The position numbers and the translations under genes were made by a program. From Enterococcus avium ATCC 14025 (lineage in GTDB: Bacteria; Bacillota; Bacilli; Lactobacillales; Enterococcaceae), in contig NZ_KE136367.1 of assembly GCF_000406965.1 (NCBI RefSeq), positions 101,922 to 138,965 of the forward strand: a DNA stretch of 37,044 nt, read 5' to 3'. Below the pieces are notes generated by a model. The model was given only the letters and a program-made list of their open reading frames with translations, was not told the origin of the DNA and made no database searches. This document shows, piece after piece, positions 16,781 through 25,362 of this stretch. Numbering within the stretch: the first letter of the stretch is position 1; each line of letters opens with the position of its first letter.

Positions 16781-18335
16781 TTGTCTCACCAGCCTTTGCT
16801 AATTCTGCTCGCGCTTCTTCTAAACTATAGCCGGCCATCAATAGCCCAAGCTCGTTTTCAGAAGTTTCTTTCGGATCTACGATACCAACGATCTCCCCTG
16901 CATGAATAACCGCGATACGGTCAGAGACATTTAAAATTTCATCCAGCTCAAAGCTTACTAATAGCACGCCTTTTTGCTTGTCGCGCTGTTCAACCAAACG
17001 CTTGTGGATATATTCGATCGCCCCAACATCCAGTCCACGAGTTGGCTGTGATACAATCAGCAGATCTGGATCACGATCGACTTCTCGTGCGATAATCGCT
17101 TTTTGCTGATTCCCGCCTGATAGTGAAGCCGCTGGTGCTTTTTCACTGGTTGTCCGTACATCGTATTCTTCAATCAAGCGCTTCGCGTAACGATCAATCT
17201 CACCGTAGTTCAAAATACCCGTTTTACTAAATGGTTCATGGTAGTATGATTGCAACGCGATGTTCTCCGATAATGGCAACGGTAAAATCAAACCATATTT
17301 ATGACGGTCTTCCGGCACGTGTCCGACGCCTGTTTCAGTAATATGACGCGGCGCTTTGCCTGTTACATCTTTTCCGCTAATTGTGACTGTTCCGCTTTCG
17401 ACTTTACGTAAACCAGTAAGAGCTTGGATCAGCTCTGTCTGTCCATTACCATCGATTCCGGCAATTCCAACAACTTCCCCGCGATGGACATCCAGCGAAA
17501 GATTCTTCACTGCCTCTAAGCCGCGACTTTCTTTTACAACAAGATTCTTAATTGAAAGAACGACTTCGCCTGGCGTTGCTGGTACCTTATCTGTTTTGAA
17601 TGAAACAGAACGTCCCACCATCATATCCGCTAATTGCTGCGAGCTGACATCTTTGACGTCGACCGTTCCTATGTATTGTCCTCGACGAATAACGGAACAG
17701 CGATCCGCGACTTTTTTGATTTCATCTAGCTTATGAGTAATCAGAATAATCGATTTGCCCTCATTAATTAGGCCTTCCATAATCGTAATCAGCTCATCAA
17801 TTTCTTGCGGTGTCAATACAGCCGTTGGTTCATCAAAAATCAGAACATTCGCACCACGATACAAGGTTTTCAAAATTTCGACCCGCTGCTGCATACCCAC
17901 TGAAATGTCACGGATATAAGCGTCTGGATCAACTTTTAACCCGTATTCTTCAGATAAACGCACGATCTCAGCTTTAGCTTTCTTTTTGTCCAGCATGCCG
18001 TTTTTCTTCGGCTCGCTGCCTAAAATAATGTTCTCTGTGACGGTAAAGGCATCCACTAACATGAAATGCTGATGGACCATTCCGATCCCTAATTGATTGG
18101 CTTTCGTTGGGCTTGAGATATCGACGGGTTGACCATCCATTAGAATCTCACCAGAAGTTGGCTGTAATAGCCCAGACAAGACATTCATCAATGTTGATTT
18201 TCCAGCGCCATTTTCACCTAGAAGCGCGTGAATCTCGCCCTTTCGAATCTGAAGATTGATGTTGTCATTCGCTTTAAACGTACCAAATTGCTTGGTGATA
18301 TTGCGCATCTCAATGACATTTTGTTCTTCTGTCAC
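16773..18335 (-). CDS. nupA: Nucleoside ABC transporter, double ATPase (NupO/NupA type)
   Basis: A 520-residue ATPase with two fused nucleotide-binding domains, the layout of sugar and nucleoside importers. Domain 1 has Walker A LLGENGAGKST (about 38-48), signature ISVGMQQRVE and Walker B VLIFDEPT. Domain 2 has a degenerate Walker A GIDGNGQTEL, signature LSGGNQQK, and IVSQPTRGLD where the Walker B region has Ser-Gln in place of Asp-Glu. Hydrolysis is therefore probably carried mainly by one site, as is usual in the family. The start is GTG at 18335 with a modest AGGATG ten bases upstream. Confidence 0.93.
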   Translation of the reverse strand: MTEEQNVIEMRNITKQFGTFKANDNINLQIRKGEIHALLGENGAGKSTLMNVLSGLLQPTSGEILMDGQPVDISSPTKANQLGIGMVHQHFMLVDAFTVTENIILGSEPKKNGMLDKKKAKAEIVRLSEEYGLKVDPDAYIRDISVGMQQRVEILKTLYRGANVLIFDEPTAVLTPQEIDELITIMEGLINEGKSIILITHKLDEIKKVADRCSVIRRGQYIGTVDVKDVSSQQLADMMVGRSVSFKTDKVPATPGEVVLSIKNLVVKESRGLEAVKNLSLDVHRGEVVGIAGIDGNGQTELIQALTGLRKVESGTVTISGKDVTGKAPRHITETGVGHVPEDRHKYGLILPLPLSENIALQSYYHEPFSKTGILNYGEIDRYAKRLIEEYDVRTTSEKAPAASLSGGNQQKAIIAREVDRDPDLLIVSQPTRGLDVGAIEYIHKRLVEQRDKQKGVLLVSFELDEILNVSDRIAVIHAGEIVGIVDPKETSENELGLLMAGYSLEEARAELAKAGETNE

Positions 18336-18361
18336 TTTCTTTTCACATCCTATCGCTTTTT

Positions 18362-18462
18362 AAAACCTGACAAAACATTGCAACGCTAAGGGCGTTCTTC
18401 CCTTAGACAAATCAAGCACTGGCTGTGACTTGTCTAAAAGAAGAAAACTTTTTTTAAAAGAG
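18362..18462 (-). other. Structured spacer between bmpA and nupA
   Basis: After the bmpA hairpin the minus strand carries a further inverted repeat, TTAGACAA (near 18404-18411) with TTGTCTAA (about 18430-18437), and AACGC/GCGTT (18381-18395). It may slow transcription or protect bmpA mRNA from decay. Confidence 0.4.
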
Positions 18463-18494
18463 GACCATAGCCTCACGCGTTGGAGACTATGGTC
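18463..18494 (-). terminator. Partial terminator or RNA-stabilising hairpin after bmpA
   Basis: GACCATAGCCTC (18463-18474) pairs with GAGACTATGGTC (18483-18494), 12 bp with one G-T wobble, followed on the minus strand by CTCTTTT. It sits inside the transporter gene run, directly after the binding-protein gene. That is a usual place for a leaky terminator that gives more binding protein than transporter. Confidence 0.65.
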
Positions 18495-18504
18495 ACCTGA
18501 ATAA

Positions 18505-19605
18505 TTATTTCTCAGGAGTTTCTGGAACTTTGATGTCGCCAGCAGAAACTTTTTCTTTTGCTTCTTTAACAGCTGCTTTCGCATCGTCTGAAAGATAGCC
18601 GTCTGTTAAATCAACACCGCCGTCTTTCAAACCAAATGATAAGTGTTTGCCGCCAGGGAATTTGTCATTCAATGCATCCGTAGAGATTGATTGAACCGCT
18701 GCGCCAACGCCTTTAAGTGTTGAAGTCAAACAGAAGTTGCTTTCTTTACCGTCTTTAGATTTGTATTTGCCATCGTTTTGTTGGTCGCTATCGACACCGA
18801 TAACCCAAACTTTGTCAGCTTCGTCAGCTTTTTCGTTACGTGCTTTCGCTTCTGAGAAGACCCCTTGACCAGTACCGCCTGAAGCATGATAAATGATGTC
18901 TACGCCAGCATTGTACATGTTCGCTGCCAAAGCTTTCCCTTTAGAAGGATCACCAAATGAAGCCGCATATTGTACGTCTACAGAAATGTCTTTGTCTAAT
19001 TTTTTAGCAGTATCTTTTACCCCTTGAACGAAACCAGCTTCAAAGCGGTCGATTACGGCACCTTCTTCACCACCAACAAAACCTAATTTATTTGATTTTG
19101 TTGTTTCAGCTGCTGCTACACCTGCTAGGTAAGCTGCTTCTTGGTCTTTAAATGTTGCCGAAGCAACGTTATCTTTGTCTTCAATCACTGAGTCAATGAT
19201 AACGAAGTTTGTATCTGGGTTTTGATCTGCTGCTGCTGAGATTGGGTCAGCTAGTAAGTAACCAATCCCGAAAACTGTTTTGAAACCGTTAGTAACAGCT
19301 TGTGAAATATTTTGTTCATATTCAGAAGCATCGTTTGATTGGATATAGTTATATCCGCCAGTACCTTTTTTGATATCGTGTTCTTTACCCCATGCTTGAA
19401 GACCTTCCCAAGCACTTTGGTTAAATGAACGGTCGTCCACCCCACCAATGTCTGTTACGATTGCTACACTGTGTTTTGCATCGTCTTTGGCCGCTCCGCC
19501 TGAAGAATCAGTTGAACCGCCGCCACTACCGCCGCCGCAAGCTCCTAGAGTCAGCAACGCTGCCATTGCTACGGTACCTAGGCCAAATAATTTTGCTTTT
19601 TTCAT
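18505..19605 (-). CDS. bmpA: BMP-family nucleoside-binding lipoprotein
   Basis: A 366-residue surface lipoprotein that captures nucleosides for the NupABC importer. A signal peptide (1-22) ends in the lipobox LGAC with the modified Cys23, then comes a Gly/Ser-rich tether (GGGSGGGSTDSSGG). The mature domain has the BMP/Med motif VTDIGGVDDRSFNQSAWEGL. I start at the ATG of MKKAKLFG, with GGGGG about ten bases upstream. A longer reading from TTG at 19638 would spoil the signal peptide. It follows cdd and precedes a hairpin, as expected for the most highly expressed member. Confidence 0.93.
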   Translation of the reverse strand: MKKAKLFGLGTVAMAALLTLGACGGGSGGGSTDSSGGAAKDDAKHSVAIVTDIGGVDDRSFNQSAWEGLQAWGKEHDIKKGTGGYNYIQSNDASEYEQNISQAVTNGFKTVFGIGYLLADPISAAADQNPDTNFVIIDSVIEDKDNVASATFKDQEAAYLAGVAAAETTKSNKLGFVGGEEGAVIDRFEAGFVQGVKDTAKKLDKDISVDVQYAASFGDPSKGKALAANMYNAGVDIIYHASGGTGQGVFSEAKARNEKADEADKVWVIGVDSDQQNDGKYKSKDGKESNFCLTSTLKGVGAAVQSISTDALNDKFPGGKHLSFGLKDGGVDLTDGYLSDDAKAAVKEAKEKVSAGDIKVPETPEK

Positions 19606-19664
19606 TTCTGTAAAGCCCCCTAAATATGTTTTTTTCAACAGTCCTGCGACTGAATGAACATGGT

Positions 19665-20057
19665 TTATAAATCTTTGTCAGTAAAGGTATACGGCAGTAA
19701 CTCTTCAACGGTCATTTCTTTTGTTACTCCGTTGTCACCGACTAAGGTTACTGGCATCGCTGGATCGCAAAATTCCGCCATAACTTGACGACATGCGCCA
19801 CATGGAGAAATCGGTTCTGGTGTGTGACCAGCGACTACTAAATGACTAAAGGCTTTTTCGCCTTCCGAAACAGCTTTAAAAATAGCTGTTCGTTCTGCGC
19901 AATTCGTTAAGCCGTAAGAAGCATTTTCAATATTGATTCCTTGATAGGTTTTTCCTTCCTTCGTCACAAGACATGCGCCGACAGGAAATTTCGAATATGG
20001 GACATACGCTTTGCCGAGTGCTTCAACTGCGATATCGATCCATTCTTGCTTACTCAT
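19665..20057 (-). CDS. cdd: Cytidine deaminase
   Basis: A 130-residue homotetramer-type enzyme that deaminates (deoxy)cytidine to (deoxy)uridine, feeding Pdp. Zinc ligands are Cys53 (in NCAERTAIF, with catalytic Glu55) and Cys86 and Cys89 in PCGAC. Substrate residues appear in FPVGACL and the INIENASYG block. The length is standard. GGAGG precedes the ATG, and the gene lies 18 bases after deoC. Confidence 0.96.
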   Translation of the reverse strand: MSKQEWIDIAVEALGKAYVPYSKFPVGACLVTKEGKTYQGINIENASYGLTNCAERTAIFKAVSEGEKAFSHLVVAGHTPEPISPCGACRQVMAEFCDPAMPVTLVGDNGVTKEMTVEELLPYTFTDKDL

Positions 20058-20075
20058 GTGTCATGCCTCCGTTTT

Positions 20076-20738
20076 TTAGTACCCCGTACCAGAAAGACCG
20101 TTCATAATAGCAACTCCTGAGCTGGCACCTAAACGAGTAGCCCCTGCTTCGATCATTGCTGCTGCTTCTTTGGCATTATGGATACCACCGGAAGCCTTAA
20201 CACCCATTTCTGGACCAACAGTTTCACGCATCAAACGCACATCTTCGACTGTTGCGCCGCCTGTTGAGAATCCCGTAGAGGTTTTTACAAAATCTGCTCC
20301 CGCCGCTTTGGCTAATTCGCAGGCTTTGACTTTTTCTTCATTATTTAATAGAGAGGTTTCGATGATCACTTTAACTAAGGCCTTATCTTTTGCGGCTGCT
20401 ACGACTGCTTCAATGTCTTTTTGAACCTTTTCGTCGTTGCCATCTTTCAGTTCGCCGATATTGATAACCATATCCACTTCATCCGCACCGTTTTGAATCG
20501 CGTTTGCTGCTTCGAACGCCTTTGTTTCAGTAGTATTTGCTCCAAGCGGAAAACCGATCACCGTACAAACTGCAACGGGCTCACCCTGTAATTCTTTGGC
20601 TGCAAGCGACACCCATGTTGGATTGATGCAGACAGAGTAAAAGCGATATTTCTTAGCTTCTTCAATAATTTTCATTACATCTTCTTTACTGGCATCCGCC
20701 TTTAAAATTGTGTGGTCGATCATTCGATTTATTTCCAT
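20076..20738 (-). CDS. deoC: Deoxyribose-phosphate aldolase
   Basis: A 220-residue class I aldolase that splits 2-deoxyribose 5-phosphate to glyceraldehyde 3-phosphate and acetaldehyde. The Schiff-base Lys lies in FVKTSTGF (about 148-155), the accessory Lys in GVKASGGI and the catalytic Asp in [10 protein letters not shown]. The second gene of the operon, between pdp and cdd. Acetaldehyde made here could be reduced by an alcohol dehydrogenase, although a link to the iron enzyme at 9277 is only a guess. Confidence 0.96.
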   Translation of the reverse strand: MEINRMIDHTILKADASKEDVMKIIEEAKKYRFYSVCINPTWVSLAAKELQGEPVAVCTVIGFPLGANTTETKAFEAANAIQNGADEVDMVINIGELKDGNDEKVQKDIEAVVAAAKDKALVKVIIETSLLNNEEKVKACELAKAAGADFVKTSTGFSTGGATVEDVRLMRETVGPEMGVKASGGIHNAKEAAAMIEAGATRLGASSGVAIMNGLSGTGY

Positions 20739-20800
20739 TTCTGACCCTCGCTTCTTTCATTATAATATACTTTTTATTGTTACAAAAAAGTTTTAAATAC

Positions 20801-22102
20801 TTATTCTGTAATAATATCGTGGATTAAAATAGGCTCTTTTGGCTCTTCACCAATCGAAATATTTTCATAAAGTAATTTTTCTACTTCGTCAATTTCATTG
20901 GAGTTCGCGTAGATTGTTAATAGCGATTCGCCTTCAGCAACTTTATCGCCGACTTTTTTATGCAGCTTGATACCAACGGCATGATCGATATCTTCTTCTT
21001 TCGTTTTACGTCCCGCGCCTAACAGCATTGCTGCAATCCCAATTTCATTGGCTACTAAATCAGTGACATACCCCGAGGTTTTAGCTGGCAACTCAATTTC
21101 ATATTTAGCGGTTAGAATCTTGTCCGTTTGATCAATTACTGTTGCATCCCCACCTTGGTCTTTAACCATTTCACGGAATTTTTCTAGCGCCTTACCAGAA
21201 TGTAGGGCTTCCTCTAACATCGCTCTGGCTTCATCCAACGTCGCCGCTTTACCTGCTAAAACAACCATCTGACTACCTAATACATAGCACATCTCTGTTA
21301 GATCAGCTGGTCCTTCTCCTTTCAAGGTATCAATCGCTTCCACGATTTCTAGGCTGTTTCCGATTGCTTGGCCTAACGGCTCAGACATATCCGAAATCAC
21401 AGCCATCGTTTGACGTCCAGCAAGCTTTCCGATGCGTACCATAGTTTTCGCTAAACGTTTTGCATCATCGATGTTTTTCATAAAGGCACCTTCGCCGGTA
21501 GTCACATCCAAAACGATTGCATCTGCACCCGCTGCGATTTTTTTACTCATGATCGAACTGGCAATCAACGGGATGGAATCCACTGTCGCTGTTACATCAC
21601 GTAATGCGTACAACTTCTTATCCGCTGGAGCCAGATTTCCTGACTGACCGATGACAGCTACTTTACTCTTGTTTACAATATCAACAAATTCTTGATCGGA
21701 TAATTCGATTTTAAAGCCGGGAATTGATTCGAATTTATCTAAAGTACCTCCAGTAAAACCAAGACCGCGTCCAGACATTTTTGCTACAGGTACGTCTACA
21801 CTTGCTACAAGTGGCGCAAGAACCAAAGTTGTGGTGTCACCAACACCGCCAGTGGAATGCTTATCCACCTTCACACCCTCAATAGATGACAAATCAATGA
21901 TGTCTCCTGAGTTTGCCATAGCCAAAGTTAAATGAGAAATTTCCTCATCCGTCATGTCCTGATAAAAGATTGCCATTAATAAAGCGCTCATCTGATAGTC
22001 TGGAATACTTCCGTCTGTATAGCCATCAATGATGAAGTCGAGTTCTTCTTTTGATAGGGCATTACCGTCTCTCTTTTTTTCGATCAAATCTACCATTCTC
22101 AT
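20801..22102 (-). CDS. pdp: Pyrimidine-nucleoside phosphorylase
   Basis: A 433-residue phosphorylase that splits uridine, deoxyuridine and thymidine. Marks are [20 protein letters not shown] (phosphate site, about 78-97), [15 protein letters not shown] and the hinge between the small alpha and large alpha/beta domains, plus the C-terminal PYNP domain with [15 protein letters not shown] start at codon 8 of the open frame because GGAGG stands seven bases before that ATG. First gene after the operon promoter, with cre-like sites and a dyad in its leader. Confidence 0.95.
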   Translation of the reverse strand: MRMVDLIEKKRDGNALSKEELDFIIDGYTDGSIPDYQMSALLMAIFYQDMTDEEISHLTLAMANSGDIIDLSSIEGVKVDKHSTGGVGDTTTLVLAPLVASVDVPVAKMSGRGLGFTGGTLDKFESIPGFKIELSDQEFVDIVNKSKVAVIGQSGNLAPADKKLYALRDVTATVDSIPLIASSIMSKKIAAGADAIVLDVTTGEGAFMKNIDDAKRLAKTMVRIGKLAGRQTMAVISDMSEPLGQAIGNSLEIVEAIDTLKGEGPADLTEMCYVLGSQMVVLAGKAATLDEARAMLEEALHSGKALEKFREMVKDQGGDATVIDQTDKILTAKYEIELPAKTSGYVTDLVANEIGIAAMLLGAGRKTKEEDIDHAVGIKLHKKVGDKVAEGESLLTIYANSNEIDEVEKLLYENISIGEEPKEPILIHDIITE

Positions 22103-22128
22103 AGGTTTTCCTCCAAGCTTCAAAAGAT

Positions 22129-22157
22129 ATTATACAATAAAATGGCGAAAGGTAAAC
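22129..22157 (-). promoter_or_regulatory. Possible second promoter close to pdp
   Basis: On the minus strand a consensus -10 TATAAT (22129-22134) has GTTTAC (22152-22157) 17 bp upstream as a weak -35. The dyad at 22161-22182 sits directly upstream of it. Confidence 0.45.
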
Positions 22158-22160
22158 CAC

Positions 22161-22182
22161 TTTAGTAAAACAGTTTACTAAA
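22161..22182. promoter_or_regulatory. Dyad operator candidate in the pdp leader
   Basis: TTTAGTAAA (22161-22169) and TTTACTAAA (22174-22182) form a perfect 9-4-9 inverted repeat. A further half-site GTAAAC lies at 22152-22157. It lacks the central CG of most LacI-family operators, so which regulator reads it is open. Confidence 0.5.
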
Positions 22183-22197
22183 TACAGAAGCGCTTTC

Positions 22198-22211
22198 TGT
22201 TAGCGCTGCCA
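22198..22211. promoter_or_regulatory. cre-like site at the pdp transcription start
   Basis: TGTTAGCGCTGCCA matches the catabolite-response consensus TGWAARCGYTWNCA at 12 of 14 positions. A related palindrome, ACAGAAGCGCTTTCTGT (22184-22200), adjoins it. Both lie at or just after the predicted start of transcription, as for CcpA repression. Confidence 0.55.
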
Positions 22212-22216
22212 TCGTT

Positions 22217-22245
22217 ACTATAACGGGTACTGCTCCCGTTGTCAA
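22217..22245 (-). promoter_or_regulatory. Main promoter of the nucleoside operon
   Basis: On the minus strand a perfect -35 TTGACA (22240-22245) is 17 bp from -10 TATAGT (22217-22222). The -35 overlaps the stop codon of the LacI-type regulator gene. The spacer itself holds an inverted repeat, AACGGG (22222-22227) with CCCGTT (22235-22240), placed where a repressor would block polymerase. Confidence 0.75.
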
Positions 22246-23258
22246 CCCTGATCTACTTTTTTAACACTCTCACGAATAATTAATTTAGTTTGGAAGATTT
22301 TATTCGGAATTCGCTGAGAAGGGAAATTAATGGCATCTACTAAAAATTTTGCTGCTGAAAAGCCAATTTCACTGCTCGGCTGAAAGACAGTTGTCAAAGG
22401 CGGAACCATGTATTCACTAACTTCTAACCCGTCAAAGCCCACGACCGAAATGTCCTCAGGAATTTTTAATCCCGCTTCATAAATCGCTTGATAGCAACCA
22501 AGAGCCATCTCATCATTTCCGCAAAATATCGCCGTGATTTTCTTATTTTTTAATACCTCTCTTGCCGCATGATAACCGCCGGAGATCGTTAATTGTCCAG
22601 AACAAATATAGCTTTCTTCAAATGGCAATTTATACTCAAAAACTACCTGCCGATAGGCCTTCACCCGCTCAGTTAATTGATAATAGCCTTGACTCTCTTT
22701 TAACATACCTATATGACGATGCCCTTTATCTACCAACATCCGCAGGACTTCTTGTGCCCCGGCATATTCTTCTACTAATAGCTGGCCCCAATCGCGATCG
22801 TTCAAGCCTCGGTCGATCAAAACAATCGGGTGTTTACGGTAAAAGTCACTGCCCAACTTGTGTTCTCCCTCAAGATGATTAGGCGTGGCCAACAAAATAC
22901 CATCTACTGACCGATGTGACAGCTCATTTAAATAACGTTTTTCTTGTTCAATATCGTGGCGAGAGTTACACAAAATGATCATATAACCTAGAGGATTTAA
23001 ATAACTTTCTACTCCTTCGATCACCTTTGAGAAAAAAAAGTCGGTTACGTCCGGCACGATCATCCCGATCGTTTTTGAATGACGATTAATCAAGTTCGCT
23101 GCAAAAAAATCCGGTTTGTATTGATGTTCTTCAACAATGGCTAAAACCTTTCTGCGCGTTTGTTCGCTGAAGCGGCTGCCTTTATTATTTAAAATCTGTG
23201 AGACAGTCGTTACTGACACGCCAGCCATCTCAGCGATCTCTTTAATGGTGATCTTCAT
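22242..23258 (-). CDS. LacI/GalR-family transcription regulator
   Basis: A 338-residue regulator. An N-terminal LacI helix-turn-helix (TIKEIAEMAGVSVTTVSQIL, about 3-22) and hinge are followed by a periplasmic-binding-protein-like sensor domain (about 60-335) with TIGMIVPDVTDFFF and ISVVGFDG. It is closest in look to RbsR/ribose-type members, so a pentose or nucleoside breakdown product is a plausible ligand. It lies directly upstream of the nucleoside operon, and its stop codon overlaps that promoter, so it most likely controls it. The ATG with GAGGG six bases upstream is preferred over an adjacent GTG. A possible extended -10 TGCTACACT lies at 23287-23295. Confidence 0.88.
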   Translation of the reverse strand: MKITIKEIAEMAGVSVTTVSQILNNKGSRFSEQTRRKVLAIVEEHQYKPDFFAANLINRHSKTIGMIVPDVTDFFFSKVIEGVESYLNPLGYMIILCNSRHDIEQEKRYLNELSHRSVDGILLATPNHLEGEHKLGSDFYRKHPIVLIDRGLNDRDWGQLLVEEYAGAQEVLRMLVDKGHRHIGMLKESQGYYQLTERVKAYRQVVFEYKLPFEESYICSGQLTISGGYHAAREVLKNKKITAIFCGNDEMALGCYQAIYEAGLKIPEDISVVGFDGLEVSEYMVPPLTTVFQPSSEIGFSAAKFLVDAINFPSQRIPNKIFQTKLIIRESVKKVDQG

Positions 23259-23397
23259 CACGGTCCCTCTCTTTGCGTTTTTTTTAAGTGTAGCAAAGGA
23301 AAAAATAGAAAGAAAGCATTTTTCTTCAAAAGGCCGGACTTCTTGCTTATTCTGTAGGAAAAAAGTGGAATTTAAAGGCTCCTAGAAATAAAAAGTA

Positions 23398-23970
23398 GTT
23401 AAGCAAATAGCAGACGTTTTAGGTGCCATCAAAAATCAGCAAGAATTTATGCATCAATTCTAATTAGCCTACACCGTTTTCGCACGATTCAGATAGTTTT
23501 TGAAAAAAGACTATGATGTGCCCAACAAAGACTGCTGGCCATTTTATTTAAATCTATAAAAAGCGAGATAAGATGATTGCGAATTAAACATATAACGAAA
23601 AGTATCAAATTCTCTAAAATGATTATGAACCAAAAAAATCTAAGCTGTGATCTTTTTGATAAGCAAAACAGTGAAAAAATGAATCTAGGCGTCGCGAACG
23701 CTGCATTTTACAAATGATTCATCTTGGATTATGTAAATTTGGAGCTTTTAAAGTAGGCAAGGTTTTTATCTCGAATTTCAAATAACAGCGATCCAATATT
23801 CATCACGATTTTTATAAATAGTTTACTTTCTTTTTCCAGTGCCTATAAATTACAGCTTTCACTTTCTGAAAAAGATGTACTCTGTAACGCAAAAATTAAC
23901 TGCCGGTACTGTCCATAATGAAGTCTACTCAGACATTGCCAATCAAGTCATTTTAAAAGAGCATCTATAA
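23398..23970 (+). pseudogene. Decayed coding sequence, identity unknown
   Basis: The plus strand carries pieces of protein-like sequence broken by stops and frameshifts. Frame from 23398: VKQIADVLGAIKNQQEFMHQF, stop, LAYTVFARFR, stop, FLKKDYDVPNKDCWPFYLNL, stop. A second frame from 23679 starts MNLGVANAAFYK, stop, FILDYVNLELLK, stop, and runs on to LQLSLSEKDVL. A shift of frame then gives TAGTVHNEVYSDIANQVI and a final stop at 23968-23970, just before a strong terminator. The order, single direction and terminator suggest one old gene of about 190 codons. A helical regulator is possible, but I do not recognise the family. The rest of the 845-base gap (23262-23397, 24011-24106) shows no gene. 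Confidence 0.5.
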
Positions 23971-23973
23971 AAT

Positions 23974-24017
23974 GAACTGCCGCAGAATCAGTTCTTTTCT
24001 GCGGCAGTTCTTATTTT
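23974..24017. terminator. Strong bidirectional terminator
   Basis: A perfect 14-bp stem, GAACTGCCGCAGAA (23974-23987) with TTCTGCGGCAGTTC (23997-24010), is flanked by A and T runs on both sides. It serves the end of the sor operon on the minus strand and the decayed gene on the plus strand. Confidence 0.88.
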
Positions 24018-24106
24018 ATAGTTACATAAATTGCGTACCAAAACCCGAACGTTGGTACAGTAGAAAATGTGAAAACGTTTGATTTATTCATTTACTTAAT
24101 TAAAAA

Positions 24107-25333
24107 TTAAATATTTGGATAATTCTTCAAAACATAATTTTCAGCCTTCTGACTCCAAATACCATCTGTTTCTGCTAGAATTTCGCCTAATTCTGAATTG
24201 TTATCAATCTCTGAAAGTTTTTTCAGTTCAGATTGTTTATGGGTATAAACTAATTTTTTTCCGCCGCCAATCGCTGGTTGATTCAACGTGGTTTCCCCTA
24301 CTGCATCCAATCCTAGAATATGGGTAACGACATTGGCAACTTTAACTTGCTTATCCTCAATCAATTTTACCGCCTTGCGCATGTCCTCGGTATTACCGCC
24401 AGACGTTCCCACAAAGTGCGTAAAGGAATAATGCACATCGTAAAAATTCACCTGCGCCGAAAACTCTTTGTCCTGCGGTCCCGCGAAGAAGTTCAGGCAG
24501 CCATCCGGATTCAACATGTCCGCCGCATCCGTTACTACTGGTGCCACTGGAATCATTACAAAGATATCATCGAAGCCTCCATCTGCTTTTTCCTTCAAAA
24601 GACTGACTTGATCTTCAACATCTGCTACATTTATATATGAAACTTCAATACCGTTTTGACTTGGATAGAGCTTTTCTGCACGAGCTAATTTTTCCGCATC
24701 ACGATCGGTAACAACTAATTTCTTTGGTTTGATGGGTCCATGCAAAGCATAATCGATTGCTAATAAACCCATTGGGCCAGTCCCGCCCATGATCAATAGA
24801 TTCCCATCAGCTTTGATTCCCATCTTGTGTTCATAGGACCCTTCTTTTAAATGATAATTTGCTTCAAAGGCGCCAATTACACAGGATAATGGTTCAATCA
24901 GTGAGCCTTCAAAATAGGTATCACCTTTATAAGGGATCAAGCAGTCCTGATTCATGACATCTTCTGAGATCACGATGTAGGTCGCATCGCCGCCAGTGTA
25001 AGGATACGAATAGCCGGGACAATCTGGACGATCCGGTAATTGCAAGTTCGCCTGCAAAACATACCGCTCTCCTTTTTTATATTTATGTGCCCATTTGCCG
25101 CCAACTTCCAACAGTTCGCCACAAAATTCGTGACCAATAATAATCGGATTTTCCGCAAGATTATTGGGCGCTTTTTTATGATCCGCCCCTTGATTGGCTA
25201 ACTTCCACGTTGACATACAAATACTATCAGTGATGACTGAAGCCAAAATCTCATTCTCTTTGATTTCAGGCAATTCAAGTTCCTCTAAACGTAAATCCTT
25301 CTTACCATATAAACGTACTGCTTTCGTTTTCAC
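24107..25333 (-). CDS. sorE: L-sorbose-1-phosphate reductase
   Basis: A 408-residue medium-chain dehydrogenase that reduces L-sorbose 1-phosphate to D-glucitol 6-phosphate. A GroES-like N-terminal domain holds the catalytic zinc region (Cys39, and His68-Glu69 in GHEF). The Rossmann part has LLIMGGTGPMGLLAIDYAL. The four-Cys structural zinc cluster of classical alcohol dehydrogenases is absent. It is longer than usual members and ends with a 50-residue extension. The assignment rests on this overall look and on its place as the last gene of a sorCDFBAME-ordered operon, 30 bases after sorM. A general zinc alcohol dehydrogenase is the fallback. Confidence 0.88.
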   Translation of the reverse strand: MKTKAVRLYGKKDLRLEELELPEIKENEILASVITDSICMSTWKLANQGADHKKAPNNLAENPIIIGHEFCGELLEVGGKWAHKYKKGERYVLQANLQLPDRPDCPGYSYPYTGGDATYIVISEDVMNQDCLIPYKGDTYFEGSLIEPLSCVIGAFEANYHLKEGSYEHKMGIKADGNLLIMGGTGPMGLLAIDYALHGPIKPKKLVVTDRDAEKLARAEKLYPSQNGIEVSYINVADVEDQVSLLKEKADGGFDDIFVMIPVAPVVTDAADMLNPDGCLNFFAGPQDKEFSAQVNFYDVHYSFTHFVGTSGGNTEDMRKAVKLIEDKQVKVANVVTHILGLDAVGETTLNQPAIGGGKKLVYTHKQSELKKLSEIDNNSELGEILAETDGIWSQKAENYVLKNYPNI

Positions 25334-25362
25334 TACTGCTCCCCCTAATTTCTTCTATAATA

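Noticed and set aside
19605-19638. Longer bmpA start at TTG 19638
   Set aside because: It would put 11 extra residues before the signal peptide, and the GGGGG ribosome site lies between it and the preferred ATG.
24069-24082. cre-like sequence TGAAAACGTTTGAT near 24069
   Set aside because: It matches the consensus well but lies after the end of the sor operon with no gene starting nearby, so no role can be supported.
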